From NCBI GenBank assembly GCA_045648205.1, contig JAZRNM010000002.1:3792-67791 (forward strand): a stretch of 64,000 nt of DNA. The letters are read 5' to 3'. The notes under the pieces were generated by a model. That model did not search any database, was not told where the DNA came from, and saw only the letters and a program-made list of their open reading frames with translations. Positions 18,063-26,145 of the stretch are shown here, one piece after another. The DNA comes from SIG440 sp045648205. Its GTDB lineage: Bacteria; Bacillota; Clostridia; Monoglobales; Monoglobaceae. Every line of letters starts with the position of its first letter. Positions within the stretch are counted from its first letter, which is position 1. The translations under genes were made by a program, and so were the position numbers.

Positions 18063-19500
18063 TGCCCTTGTCCTCCTTTATCTTTCCTGTCAGAACATAA
18101 GAACCATTTCCACACTTTGTTACGTCTTCAAGAGAAGAATTCATTTCCTCCGCAAGAAGGCTCATTATGTATGGTGAGCAAAAACCGCCCTGACATCTTC
18201 CCATCTGTGCTCTTGTCCGGCGCTTGACTCCATCAAGGTCGGTGGGTTTCGGATTTGTTCTGATTGCATGACGTATTTCACCCTCTGAAATACCCTCACA
18301 ACGACAGATTATGTTTCCAAATGCAGAATCTTTCTTTATGATTTCATTCTTTTTCTCAATGTCCCAATTTTTAAAATGTTTAAAGGTTGTACGGGTTTTC
18401 ACATAATCCTTCTTTTCTGTAAATTCCTCGCCGTTTTCTTTGAAAAGCTCCAATATGTATTCTGCAATTGCCGGTGATGCCGAAAGCCCGGGGGATTCAA
18501 TTCCCGCCGCATTCACAAAGCCTTTTTGCGGCATATCAATTATGAAATCACCGGTGCTGCCTGCCGCACGAAGTCCACAGAAAGAGGTAATCACCATTCT
18601 CAAATCAAGATTTTTAACCATTCTCCTTGCATTGTCACCAACTGCCTTCATTCCAGCAGGAGTGGTCTTTTTGTCCGTTTTATCTTCACCATCAACCGAA
18701 GTAGGACCAAGAAGCAAGTTGCCGTCCACTGTTGGTGACACCAGAATTCCTTTGCCCATTTTGGTAGGAAGTGTAAATATGGTATGACTTACCAAATCAC
18801 CGCATTCACGGTCAAGGAGCATATATTCTCCCATTCTGGGATGAACATCAAAATCTTTTTCAGCAACCATTCCCGCAACCTTGTCAGAATAAATACCTGC
18901 AGCATTTACAACAAGACGGGTTTCAATCTTTTCGCCTTTTGCAGATGCAATTTCAAAGGCATTATCCTTCTGTTCGATGCTGACAACCTCAAAATTCAGT
19001 CTGAGGTCCGCTCCATTATCCATCGCATTACCAATTGCCGCTTCTGTAAGCTCATAAGGACACACAATTGAGCCGGTAGGTGCATAGAGTGCAACACAAG
19101 CCTCATCTGCAAGGTTTGGTTCAATCTCACGAAGTTTTTCTCCTTCCACGATTTCCAAATCTTTTACACCATTTTTTACACCATTTTCAAGGAGTTCCTG
19201 AAGCCTTGCCTTGTCTTCGTCACTATAACCGATTACCAAAGAACCATTATTTTTGTAGCTGACACTCAAATCCTCGCATATTTCCTGCATCATTTCACTT
19301 CCGCGAACATTCAGCTTTGCTTTCAGGCTTCCGTTTTTTGCATCAAATCCCGCATGAACTATGGCCGAATTTGCCTTTGTTGCACCCATAGCGATGTCTG
19401 ATTCACTATCCACTATGCAAACCTTTCCTTCATATTGGGAAAAAAGTCTTGCGGTCATTGCTCCGACTACCCCTGCCCCTATCACTACTACATCATACAT
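18055..19500 (-). CDS. glpA: Glycerol-3-phosphate dehydrogenase, GlpA-type with BFD-like iron-sulfur domain
   Basis: Product of 481 residues. The N-terminal FAD fold is VVIGAGVVGAMTARLF, and a DAO-type catalytic domain includes CGLRAAGSTGDFI near residue 330. The C-terminal domain of about 90 residues carries CRCE and CQGGFC cysteines of the BFD [2Fe-2S] type. It oxidises glycerol 3-phosphate to dihydroxyacetone phosphate. I use ATG 19500, directly after AAAGGAAG; the upstream frame is leader RNA. It is the first gene of the operon, behind an intrinsic terminator that GlpP should control. No glpF or glpK is in the window. Confidence 0.92.
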   Translation of the reverse strand: MYDVVVIGAGVVGAMTARLFSQYEGKVCIVDSESDIAMGATKANSAIVHAGFDAKNGSLKAKLNVRGSEMMQEICEDLSVSYKNNGSLVIGYSDEDKARLQELLENGVKNGVKDLEIVEGEKLREIEPNLADEACVALYAPTGSIVCPYELTEAAIGNAMDNGADLRLNFEVVSIEQKDNAFEIASAKGEKIETRLVVNAAGIYSDKVAGMVAEKDFDVHPRMGEYMLLDRECGDLVSHTIFTLPTKMGKGILVSPTVDGNLLLGPTSVDGEDKTDKKTTPAGMKAVGDNARRMVKNLDLRMVITSFCGLRAAGSTGDFIIDMPQKGFVNAAGIESPGLSASPAIAEYILELFKENGEEFTEKKDYVKTRTTFKHFKNWDIEKKNEIIKKDSAFGNIICRCEGISEGEIRHAIRTNPKPTDLDGVKRRTRAQMGRCQGGFCSPYIMSLLAEEMNSSLEDVTKCGNGSYVLTGKIKEDKGNA

Positions 19501-19548
19501 ACCATAAATCTTCCTTTCTTTTTGCTCTGAAAAATATTCCTGACATAC

Positions 19549-19592
19549 AAAAAGACGCACCAAAACAAGGTTATCTCTTGTTTTGATACGTC
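19549..19592 (-). terminator. Leader terminator of the glp operon, putative GlpP target
   Basis: On the minus strand GACGTATCAAAACAAG pairs along all 16 positions (two G-T pairs) with CTTGTTTTGGTGCGTC around a 7-base loop, followed by TTTTTG. It lies about 15 bases after the predicted transcription start and 49 bases before the glpA ATG. An intrinsic terminator in the 5' leader of glp genes is the documented site of GlpP antitermination in Bacillus. Here glpP is in the operon it would control. Confidence 0.9.
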
Positions 19593-19614
19593 TCCAAATC
19601 TCTGTATCAATATT

Positions 19615-19643
19615 ATAATATACTTAAATATGAGATTTGTCAA
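19615..19643 (-). promoter_or_regulatory. Sigma-A promoter of the glp operon
   Basis: On the minus strand a perfect TTGACA (19638-19643), a 17-base spacer and TATTAT (19615-19620) are seen, with a TATAAT 3 bases further on. The predicted start gives a leader of about 105 bases holding the terminator. A strong promoter behind an attenuator is the usual design for antitermination control. Confidence 0.85.
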
Positions 19644-19679
19644 GTATTACAAATGATTTTTCAAATTTTACCATACAGA

Positions 19680-21023
19680 TTACAACACGTAACCTTTCTC
19701 TTTCATAACACCAACCACACGGTCTGCCATCGCCTTGCAAATTGTTTCGCCTTTTGCTTCAACCATAACACGTATAAGAGGTTCTGTTCCACTCTTTCTG
19801 AAAAGGATTCTTCCGTTGTCACCAAGCTGTTCTTCAACTTCGGCAACAGCTTTCTTCACATCTTCATCATTAAGCGGGGCATCTTTGTCGGAAACTCTCA
19901 CATTCACCAAAAGCTGAGGGAAACGTTCAAAGCCCTCGCAAAGCTTTGAAATTGGCATTTTGCTCTCAATAAACACTTCCATCACCTTGAGTGCTGTGAT
20001 GAGTCCATCACCCGTTGATGCATATTTTGAGAATATGATATGTCCTGATTCTTCACCGCCAAGGCAATAATCATTTGCCTGCATTGCTTCATAAACATAC
20101 TTGTCGCCTACATCGGTCTTGACGTAGTTTATTCCCAGTTCGTCAAAAGCCTTGTAGAGTCCGAAATTCGACATAACAGTTGTCACAACAGTGTTGTTTG
20201 TCAGTTTGCCGTTTTCCTTCATATATTTTCCGCACATATAGAGAATATTATCCCCTGTCAGAACATTTCCGTTTTCATCCACCGCCAGACATCTGTCAGC
20301 ATCACCGTCGAATGCAAATCCGATGTCCAGTTTATTTTCTTTTACCAGTTTGCACAAGCCTTCGATATGGGTTGAACCACATCCATTGTTTATGTTGAAT
20401 CCGTTTGGCTGATTGCTTATAACAAATGTTTCTGCGCCAAGTGTGTCAAATATGTTTTTTGCAAGCATCCAGGTGCTTCCGTTTGAACAGTCAAGACCAA
20501 TTTTCAAACCTTTGTATGAATTTCTTGCCAATGAAATGATATATCCAGTATATCTGTTTCTGCCTGCAACATAGTCAATGGTTCTTCCGATTTCTTCACC
20601 TGTTGCAAGAGGAATTTCACCGATAACTCCGTCGATGTATGCCTCAATGTCTGCAATAACAGACTCTGACATTTTCTCGCCACGGTTGTTAATCAATTTA
20701 ATCCCATTGTCATAATAAGGGTTGTGGCTTGCAGAAATCATAATTCCGCAATCAAAATCCTCAGTTCTTACTACATAAGACACAGATGGAGTTGTTGTAA
20801 CATGCAAAAGATACGCATCAGCACCGCTTGCTGTGAGTCCTGCCGCCAAAGCATATTCAAACATATAGCTTGAACGTCTCGTGTCTTTACCAATAACCAC
20901 ATTGCACTTGTGTTCCTTGCCATAATACCAGCCAAGATACCTGCCGATTTTGAAGGCGTGCTCGACAGTCAGGCCTTTGTTCGCCTCACCTCTGAATCCA
21001 TCAGTACCAAAATATTTCCCCAT
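19680..21023 (-). CDS. glmM: Phosphoglucosamine mutase GlmM
   Basis: Product of 447 residues, full length. It has KYFGTDGFRGEAN at the N-terminus, the phosphoserine loop MISASHNPYYDNGIK (serine at about residue 99), the metal-binding DGDADRC near residue 240, the sugar-binding GGEESGH near 325, and the phosphate-binding RKSGTEPLIRVM near 410. It converts glucosamine 6-phosphate to glucosamine 1-phosphate for peptidoglycan precursors. A glmS-type ribozyme occupies its 5' leader, so glucosamine 6-phosphate, its substrate, should lower its own message. glmS itself is not in the window. Confidence 0.96.
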   Translation of the reverse strand: MGKYFGTDGFRGEANKGLTVEHAFKIGRYLGWYYGKEHKCNVVIGKDTRRSSYMFEYALAAGLTASGADAYLLHVTTTPSVSYVVRTEDFDCGIMISASHNPYYDNGIKLINNRGEKMSESVIADIEAYIDGVIGEIPLATGEEIGRTIDYVAGRNRYTGYIISLARNSYKGLKIGLDCSNGSTWMLAKNIFDTLGAETFVISNQPNGFNINNGCGSTHIEGLCKLVKENKLDIGFAFDGDADRCLAVDENGNVLTGDNILYMCGKYMKENGKLTNNTVVTTVMSNFGLYKAFDELGINYVKTDVGDKYVYEAMQANDYCLGGEESGHIIFSKYASTGDGLITALKVMEVFIESKMPISKLCEGFERFPQLLVNVRVSDKDAPLNDEDVKKAVAEVEEQLGDNGRILFRKSGTEPLIRVMVEAKGETICKAMADRVVGVMKEKGYVL

Positions 21024-21085
21024 ATTTTAAAATCCTCCGAGTTCAAAATTTATAAACCTCTATACATAATAAATACTTTTTCTTA

Positions 21086-21215
21086 ACTTGTCACATAAAT
21101 ACACTTTTGTTTGTTTGTATGCATTTTTACGACACTGACAATGCCGAAGGAGTACCCGCCGAACATTTCGAATTTCTCCTTACCTCGTCACCGCAACCTT
21201 TTGCGGTCTGGCGCT
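21086..21215 (-). ncRNA. glmS ribozyme: glmS ribozyme (glucosamine-6-phosphate-activated self-cleaving RNA) upstream of glmM
   Basis: Read on the minus strand, the cleavage-site sequence A|GCGCC (cut between 21215 and 21214) is followed by P1 (ACCGCAA with TTGCGGT), the invariant GACGAGG, the P2.1 arms AAGGAG and CTCCTT around a TTCGAAATGTTCGGCGGG core, then P3 (TTGTCA with TGACAA, 21088-21093) enclosing a weak P4 (AAATGCAT with GTGTATTT). These elements and their order match the known ribozyme. It ends about 63 bases before glmM. In characterised cases the ribozyme cleaves the message when glucosamine 6-phosphate is high and thereby silences it. Confidence 0.95.
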
Positions 21216-21217
21216 AA

Positions 21218-21251
21218 GCAGTACGCTTCAAGAGGTTGTACTGCCTTGAAG
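21218..21251 (-). promoter_or_regulatory. Two interleaved, mutually exclusive hairpins before the ribozyme cleavage site
   Basis: On the minus strand the order is CTTCAAG, GCAGTAC, AACCT, CTTGAAG, C, GTACTGC. The first and third elements pair perfectly over seven bases, as do the second and fourth. The two helices interleave with almost no linker, so they look like alternatives rather than a simple pseudoknot. The last base is only two bases from the cleavage site. Confidence 0.7.
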
Positions 21252-21300
21252 ACCTTTTGATGTTTTAAGCAAATCACCTCAAAGCCTTTTTATATTGCCT

Positions 21301-21957
21301 TTATCTTTTTGTGACAATATCCTCTTGACTTTTGAATATTGAATTTTCCTTCAAATATCCTCTTACTCTTGAAACCGGGTAAACTGTGCAATTTTTTCCT
21401 ATTACTGTTCCGGGACAAAGTACACTGTTGCAGCCAACCTCTGTGAAATCTCCCACCATTGCACCAAATTTTTTGAGTCCTGTTTCAACCTTTCCATCAT
21501 CAGTCTTGATGGTAACCAAGGTTTTGTCGCTCTTCACGTTGGAAGTAACAGCACCGGCACCAAGATGTGACTTGTAACCAAGAACAGAATCACCGACATA
21601 ATTGAAATGAGGAATCTGAACATTGTCAAAAATTATGCTGTTTTTCATCTCAGTGGAGTTCCCCACAACACAATTCTTGCCTACAATAACTCCACCGCGA
21701 ATAAATGCAGAATGTCTTACCTCAGAGTTTTCATCAATTATGCATGGTGCTGCAATATAAGCTGATGGATATATCTTTGCAGACTTGGCAATCCAAACAT
21801 TTTCCGAAACTTCATCAAATTTTTCTTTGTCCAGAGTTTTTCCGAGTTCAATCACAAAATCTTTTATTTGCGCCAATGCCTCCCAGGGATATTCTGTCTT
21901 TTCCAAAAGCGGAGATGCTATTGTTTTTTCAAGATCATAAAGCTCTTTTGTTTTCAT
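21301..21957 (-). CDS. Left-handed beta-helix acyltransferase, GlmU C-terminal-domain-like
   Basis: Product of 218 residues. It has a helical N-terminus of about 50 residues, then hexapeptide repeats of the left-handed beta-helix (AYIAAPCIIDENSEV, GGVIVGKNCVVGNS, GTVIGKNCTVYP). This resembles the acetyltransferase half of GlmU, and GlmU-like features include NYVGDSVLG and HLGAGAVTSNV, but there is no nucleotidyltransferase domain. It probably acetylates glucosamine 1-phosphate or a related amino sugar. It lies upstream of the ribozyme and glmM in the same direction, which fits one amino-sugar pathway unit. Confidence 0.82.
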   Translation of the reverse strand: MKTKELYDLEKTIASPLLEKTEYPWEALAQIKDFVIELGKTLDKEKFDEVSENVWIAKSAKIYPSAYIAAPCIIDENSEVRHSAFIRGGVIVGKNCVVGNSTEMKNSIIFDNVQIPHFNYVGDSVLGYKSHLGAGAVTSNVKSDKTLVTIKTDDGKVETGLKKFGAMVGDFTEVGCNSVLCPGTVIGKNCTVYPVSRVRGYLKENSIFKSQEDIVTKR

Positions 21958-22004
21958 TTTCTCTCACCACCTTTCAAACTTGTGATATTTTGTATAACTG
22001 TTTA

Positions 22005-22033
22005 ATTATATAACATTTGTATACATTTTTCAA
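22005..22033 (-). promoter_or_regulatory. Sigma-A promoter of the acetyltransferase-glmM unit
   Basis: On the minus strand TTGAAA (22028-22033), a 17-base spacer and TATAAT (22005-22010) precede the acetyltransferase gene, which has an AAAGGTGGTG ribosome site. No second promoter is obvious between this gene and the ribozyme, so glmM probably shares this transcript. Confidence 0.78.
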
Positions 22034-22049
22034 TACTTTTTTTATCAAT

Positions 22050-22901
22050 CTAATTTATAACCTTTGAAGAAGCTCTTTCTCTGTCATAAATCATTGGTAT
22101 ATCATAATATTTCCATTCGTCATAATTGCCAATATTTTTTCTGAATTCTCCCGGAGTGCAAGATAGAGTTTCCTTGAATATTCTGTTCATACTCCTTATG
22201 CTCTCCCACCCACATTCATAGGCAATTTCAGAAACTGACTTGTTTGTGTTCTTAAGAAGTCGGATTGCCTGCTCAAACCGAAAGCTGTTTAAAAGCATAG
22301 GAAAGCTTATTTTCCCCTCATTGTTAATAACCCTGCTCAGGTGAACATAGCTGACATGAAGGTCAGCTGCAACCTTTTTTAATGTAATATTTTCATTAAA
22401 ATGCTCACTCACGTACATAACAACTTTTTCAAACAATGCATTTGGAGAATTCTGACAAGGTACAAACTCACCATTTTTTTGAAAAGCACTCAGGAGCAAA
22501 TAAAAGACACTCTTTATACCAAAAACATCGTCAATGTCAATATGACTTATATTCAAAACATATTCCATAGATTTGTCTTCCAACATTATAACAGGTTGGT
22601 TTGCCATTTTGTTTTCAAGGCGACTTTTATATTCTGGAAAAATCGTTGGGGTAATAGTGAGGACCAACACCTCTGAATCTTTCGATGTGATAAATTTATG
22701 AACTTCAAAGGGCATAATAATAATGGCATTGTTCTTTTTGAGGAAAAATGTTTCGCCATTTTTTTCCACCAGAATTTCTCCATCTTTGACAACCACCATT
22801 TCCATATCAAAGTGGCTGTTCATCGGGCAATTGAGGTTAACATATTCCTCTGCTGAAAATGTTTTTTCTTTGTATTGTTCTTTTAAAAAAACCAATTCCA
22901 T
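22050..22901 (-). CDS. AraC-family transcriptional regulator with cupin sensor domain
   Basis: Product of 283 residues. The N-terminal about 140 residues form a cupin-like ligand domain (GEILVEKNGETFFLKKNN, then IIIMPFEVHKF). The C-terminal about 100 residues are a double helix-turn-helix (LHVSYVHLSRVINNEGK, then IAYECGWESIRSMNRIFKE). I use ATG 22901 after GGGGGTAAG; an ATG 11 codons upstream has no ribosome site. It is divergent from the GH28-like gene, with overlapping promoters, and therefore probably regulates it. Confidence 0.9.
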   Translation of the reverse strand: MELVFLKEQYKEKTFSAEEYVNLNCPMNSHFDMEMVVVKDGEILVEKNGETFFLKKNNAIIIMPFEVHKFITSKDSEVLVLTITPTIFPEYKSRLENKMANQPVIMLEDKSMEYVLNISHIDIDDVFGIKSVFYLLLSAFQKNGEFVPCQNSPNALFEKVVMYVSEHFNENITLKKVAADLHVSYVHLSRVINNEGKISFPMLLNSFRFEQAIRLLKNTNKSVSEIAYECGWESIRSMNRIFKETLSCTPGEFRKNIGNYDEWKYYDIPMIYDRERASSKVIN

Positions 22902-22954
22902 ATATCTTACCCCCAACCACTTCCGTTTTTTCATTATGTTAATTTTTGTCTACT

Positions 22955-23000
22955 ATTTTATAATACCTTGCTTGTTTTGTCAACACAAATTTTTTATAAT
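22955..23000. promoter_or_regulatory. Overlapping divergent sigma-A promoters (AraC gene and GH28-like gene)
   Basis: Minus strand: TTGACA (22978-22983), 17 bases, TAAAAT (22955-22960), driving the AraC gene. Plus strand: TTGTTT (22972-22977), 17 bases, TATAAT (22995-23000), driving the GH28-like gene. The two -35 boxes abut at the same spot, so one bound regulator could affect both. The plus-strand -35 is weak, as expected for an activated promoter. Confidence 0.75.
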
Positions 23001-23034
23001 ATGGTCATAACAACACAAAGAAAGGTGGACAAAA

Positions 23035-24453
23035 ATGTATATCGATGTAAATAAATACGCTAATTGCACATGCGACAGTGATATGATTCAGGCTGCGCTT
23101 GATGAAGCAAAGGAAACAGGTGAAGCTGTAGTTATTCCAAAGTTAAATAAAAGGACAGGGGAAAAAATCTGGAATATTTCAAAAACTGTTTACCTTCACA
23201 GCGACAGTATTCTGATTTTGCAAAATTCTTATCTCCGTCTGACAGATGGCTCAATCTGCAATATGTTTGCAAACAGCAGAACCGAAGAAATTCAGGAAAA
23301 CATCACAATCCGCGGATTTGGTAATGTTGTTATGGACGGCGGAATCCACAATGGGCTCTATGAAGTCAACGGAATTTCAAGAAATGTTTCCAAGTTCCCT
23401 GACCATAAAATCTCCGAAAACTGTATGCTGTACTTCTGGGGAGTTAAGAACCTCAACATTGACAACATACACATCAAAAATCACAGATATTGGGGAATGT
23501 GCCTGTATTTCGTAACACACAGCCACATTTCGAACATTCATCTGTCAAGTGTTTCAAACGTTCCCAACCAGGACGGTGTTGACCTTCTCAAAGGATGCCA
23601 CGACGTTATTGTTGAGAACATCACCGGTTGCACAGGTGACAACAGTGTAGCGCTTCTTGCAACAGATGATGCAATTTATGAGAAAATTGAAGGCGATTTG
23701 AGCCAGGGTGATATCTACAACATAACAGTAAGAAACGTTATGTCACATAGTGTTTGCGGCTGCGCTATTGTCAGACTTCTCAATCATGATGGCTACAAAA
23801 TCTATAATGTAAAAATTGACAACATCATTGAGACCTCTCCCTGGTCAGTGAATGATGCATCTGTTGCCCAGAATCCTGACCTCATTATCAAATCAGATGA
23901 ACATGGAAATATCACTCAGGAGTATGAAATAATCCCCGGCGAAATCGGTTATCGTTGCGAAGCTGCTGTTATTATTGGTGAATCCTATTGGTACAACACC
24001 TCAAAATCACAACTTGGCGATACATATGGCATTTCAATTTCAAATGTTATGACTCACGCACGCTACGGAATCTGGATCAACAACAGCTTGCTCGATTCTT
24101 CCTTTGACAACATTCGTGTGTTTGGTAACGGCTTTATGGCAGTGTACTTTGGTGAAGGACAGATGGAAAATGTGAGATTTTCAAATATTTCCTATGACAA
24201 GAACTGCCGTCCGCTGAAATCAGACGAACATATTGTTATTGACTGGAACCACACTGAATCCAAAGGCTTTCACAATGTGTACTTCCATGGAACAGACGTC
24301 AAAAACATTGTATTCTCAAATATGTACTGTGCTGCCGGAATGGATTCTGTTTTTGGTGGCAGCGGAACGGGTAACGTAATTTGTGAAAATGTTTCCCACG
24401 ATGACATTCCTGCATTTAGCACAGCAGAAGGTGTTCAGATTACAAAAAAATAA
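23035..24453 (+). CDS. GH28-like right-handed beta-helix protein (polygalacturonase fold)
   Basis: Product of 472 residues whose N-terminus (MIQAALDEAKETGEAVVIPK) matches the pectate-lyase/polygalacturonase entry strand, followed by beta-helix rungs. The catalytic zone shows NQDGVDLLKG near residue 180 and CTGDNSVALLATD near residue 200, where active GH28 enzymes have NTDGID and G-D-D. The second aspartate of the pair is thus Asn here, so activity may be altered. No signal peptide is visible. Its start follows AAAGGTGG. It is co-transcribed with the EamA gene 19 bases downstream. Confidence 0.8.
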   Translation: MYIDVNKYANCTCDSDMIQAALDEAKETGEAVVIPKLNKRTGEKIWNISKTVYLHSDSILILQNSYLRLTDGSICNMFANSRTEEIQENITIRGFGNVVMDGGIHNGLYEVNGISRNVSKFPDHKISENCMLYFWGVKNLNIDNIHIKNHRYWGMCLYFVTHSHISNIHLSSVSNVPNQDGVDLLKGCHDVIVENITGCTGDNSVALLATDDAIYEKIEGDLSQGDIYNITVRNVMSHSVCGCAIVRLLNHDGYKIYNVKIDNIIETSPWSVNDASVAQNPDLIIKSDEHGNITQEYEIIPGEIGYRCEAAVIIGESYWYNTSKSQLGDTYGISISNVMTHARYGIWINNSLLDSSFDNIRVFGNGFMAVYFGEGQMENVRFSNISYDKNCRPLKSDEHIVIDWNHTESKGFHNVYFHGTDVKNIVFSNMYCAAGMDSVFGGSGTGNVICENVSHDDIPAFSTAEGVQITKK

Positions 24454-24472
24454 AAAGAAGGTTTAAATTAAT

Positions 24473-25381
24473 ATGACAAATATTTTCAAAAAGAATTCTT
24501 ACGAATTACTTCTGGTGTTCGTAGCATCTATCTGGGGGCTTTCTTTTCCTCTGACAAAACTTGCATCAGGCATTGATGCTATTCCATTTATTGCAATTCG
24601 TTTTTCAATTGCAGCAATTGTTCTCACCTTTTTGAACATAAAAAAATTAAAGCAAATTAACATCAAAATGTTGATTCCCTGTGCAGGTCTCGGAATTCTG
24701 CTTACTATCCACTCTTTTCTCCTGACCGAGGGAATCCAGTACACATCTGCGGCAAATGCCGCATTCATAACCTCAACAAATCCAGTTTTTGTTCCTATCT
24801 TTTTGCTTGTTTTGTTTAGAGAAAAATCAAAAAAGAGCGCAATCCTTGGATTGGCTCTTATGATGGTTGGATTTTTGTTTGTGTCTGAGATAATCACTCT
24901 CAACCCATTTTCTTTCAAAATGACAGCTCTGAACTATGGGGACTTTATGATTTTGTTGTGTGCCATATTTACAGGTCTTTATATGGTGTATAACAATCGT
25001 GTTGCTGCACAATTCGATGTAGATCTGGCAAACTACATTCATTTTGTTTTTGCTGCAATCTCTTCATTGATTCTGTGGTTAATATTCCCTGAGCAGAGAG
25101 CAGATTTCTCATCCCCCACAACCATTATTCCCGTTTTATACTGGGGAATCCTGGGCAACGCCTTATGCTTTTTGTGGGTTATGAAGGCTCAGCCAAAGCT
25201 GAATGCAGTTAAGGTTTCGGTTCTTTGTTCTCTGGAGCCAATCTTTGCGACAATCTTTGCATTATTCATACCAGCCCCCGATGGTAGTGTTGCAACTCTC
25301 AGTCTGACATTTTTGATTGGTGCGATACTCATTTTTGCCGGAGTTTTGGTGACAACAGTGTTGCCTTCCTCCAAAAACTAA
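24473..25381 (+). CDS. EamA/DMT-superfamily transporter
   Basis: Product of 302 residues with ten predicted membrane helices in two repeated halves. Each half starts with the family pattern (ELLLVFVASIWGLSFPLTKLA and the corresponding GDFMILLCAIFTGLYMVY). This is the EamA drug/metabolite exporter architecture. The substrate is unknown; being co-transcribed with a pectinase-like gene under an AraC regulator suggests a sugar-linked compound. Its end faces truA, 17 bases away. Confidence 0.88.
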   Translation: MTNIFKKNSYELLLVFVASIWGLSFPLTKLASGIDAIPFIAIRFSIAAIVLTFLNIKKLKQINIKMLIPCAGLGILLTIHSFLLTEGIQYTSAANAAFITSTNPVFVPIFLLVLFREKSKKSAILGLALMMVGFLFVSEIITLNPFSFKMTALNYGDFMILLCAIFTGLYMVYNNRVAAQFDVDLANYIHFVFAAISSLILWLIFPEQRADFSSPTTIIPVLYWGILGNALCFLWVMKAQPKLNAVKVSVLCSLEPIFATIFALFIPAPDGSVATLSLTFLIGAILIFAGVLVTTVLPSSKN

Positions 25382-25398
25382 GTATTGTTTTCTCAAAA

Positions 25399-26136
25399 TC
25401 AATACTTAACACCAACAAGTGTCAATCCCCTTGCAGGCAAAGTTTCTCCTGCAAGGGTTCTTTTTTTTGTTTCAAAAACTGCATTGATGCTTTCTGCACT
25501 TCGAACACCTTTTCCGATTTCCAAAAGTGTCCCCGAAATAATTCTCACCATATTATACAAAAATCCATCGCCCTCAAACACAAACCGTATCTCATCTCCA
25601 AAAGTGATTACTTCTGCCTTGTAGATTGTTCTGATGGTTGATTTTTTTGTTTTCTTCACCGACGAAAACCCCAAAAAATCGTGTTCACCTTCAAACAACT
25701 TTGCCGCTTTTTTCATTTCCTCTACATTCAGCTTTTCTGAAACAGCATACACATAGTTCCTTTCAAAAACATTGTGAACTGAACTGTTCCAGATTCTATA
25801 TACATATGTCTTTCTTTTTGCACACAGTCTTGCGTGAAATCTTTCTTCTGCCTCTGTAAGTTCTGTGATTGCAACATCCTCGGGTAAATACCCATTTAAG
25901 TACCCCATAATTTCATCACAGCTTTTTTCTGTGTTAATTTTGAAACTGACTGTCTGTGCTGTGGCATGAACTCCCTTGTCTGTTCTCCCCGAACCATGGA
26001 CCTCCGCCTTATGTCCCAACATCTTTCCCAAAACAGCCTCAATCTTCCCCTGAATGGTGTTTTGTGTATTCCCTTGCCTTTGCCAGCCATCATATCTTGT
26101 TCCGTCATACCTGACGTTCATTTTATAATTCATCAT
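25399..26136 (-). CDS. truA: tRNA pseudouridine synthase A
   Basis: Product of 245 residues, the standard TruA length. The catalytic aspartate is in GSGRTDKGVHATAQ near residue 52. RLCAKRKTYVYRI and FLYNMVRIISGTLLEIG near the C-terminus are also typical. It isomerises uridines 38-40 of the tRNA anticodon arm. The start lies 9 bases after the PBP gene stop, so it is the last gene of the FHA-FtsW-PBP operon. An inverted repeat, AAGTATTG and CAATACTT, just past its end has no T-run and is not a clear terminator. Confidence 0.95.
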   Translation of the reverse strand: MMNYKMNVRYDGTRYDGWQRQGNTQNTIQGKIEAVLGKMLGHKAEVHGSGRTDKGVHATAQTVSFKINTEKSCDEIMGYLNGYLPEDVAITELTEAEERFHARLCAKRKTYVYRIWNSSVHNVFERNYVYAVSEKLNVEEMKKAAKLFEGEHDFLGFSSVKKTKKSTIRTIYKAEVITFGDEIRFVFEGDGFLYNMVRIISGTLLEIGKGVRSAESINAVFETKKRTLAGETLPARGLTLVGVKY

Positions 26137-26145
26137 TGTTCAGCC

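Noticed and set aside
21024..21300. Possible T-box, S-box or other riboswitch in the glmM leader
   Set aside because: The sequence matches the glmS ribozyme core in detail. No T-box TGGNACCGCG or other riboswitch signature is present.
25381..25408. Terminator between the EamA and truA genes
   Set aside because: The inverted repeat AAGTATTG with CAATACTT lacks a T-run and overlaps the ends of both genes, so I did not call it.
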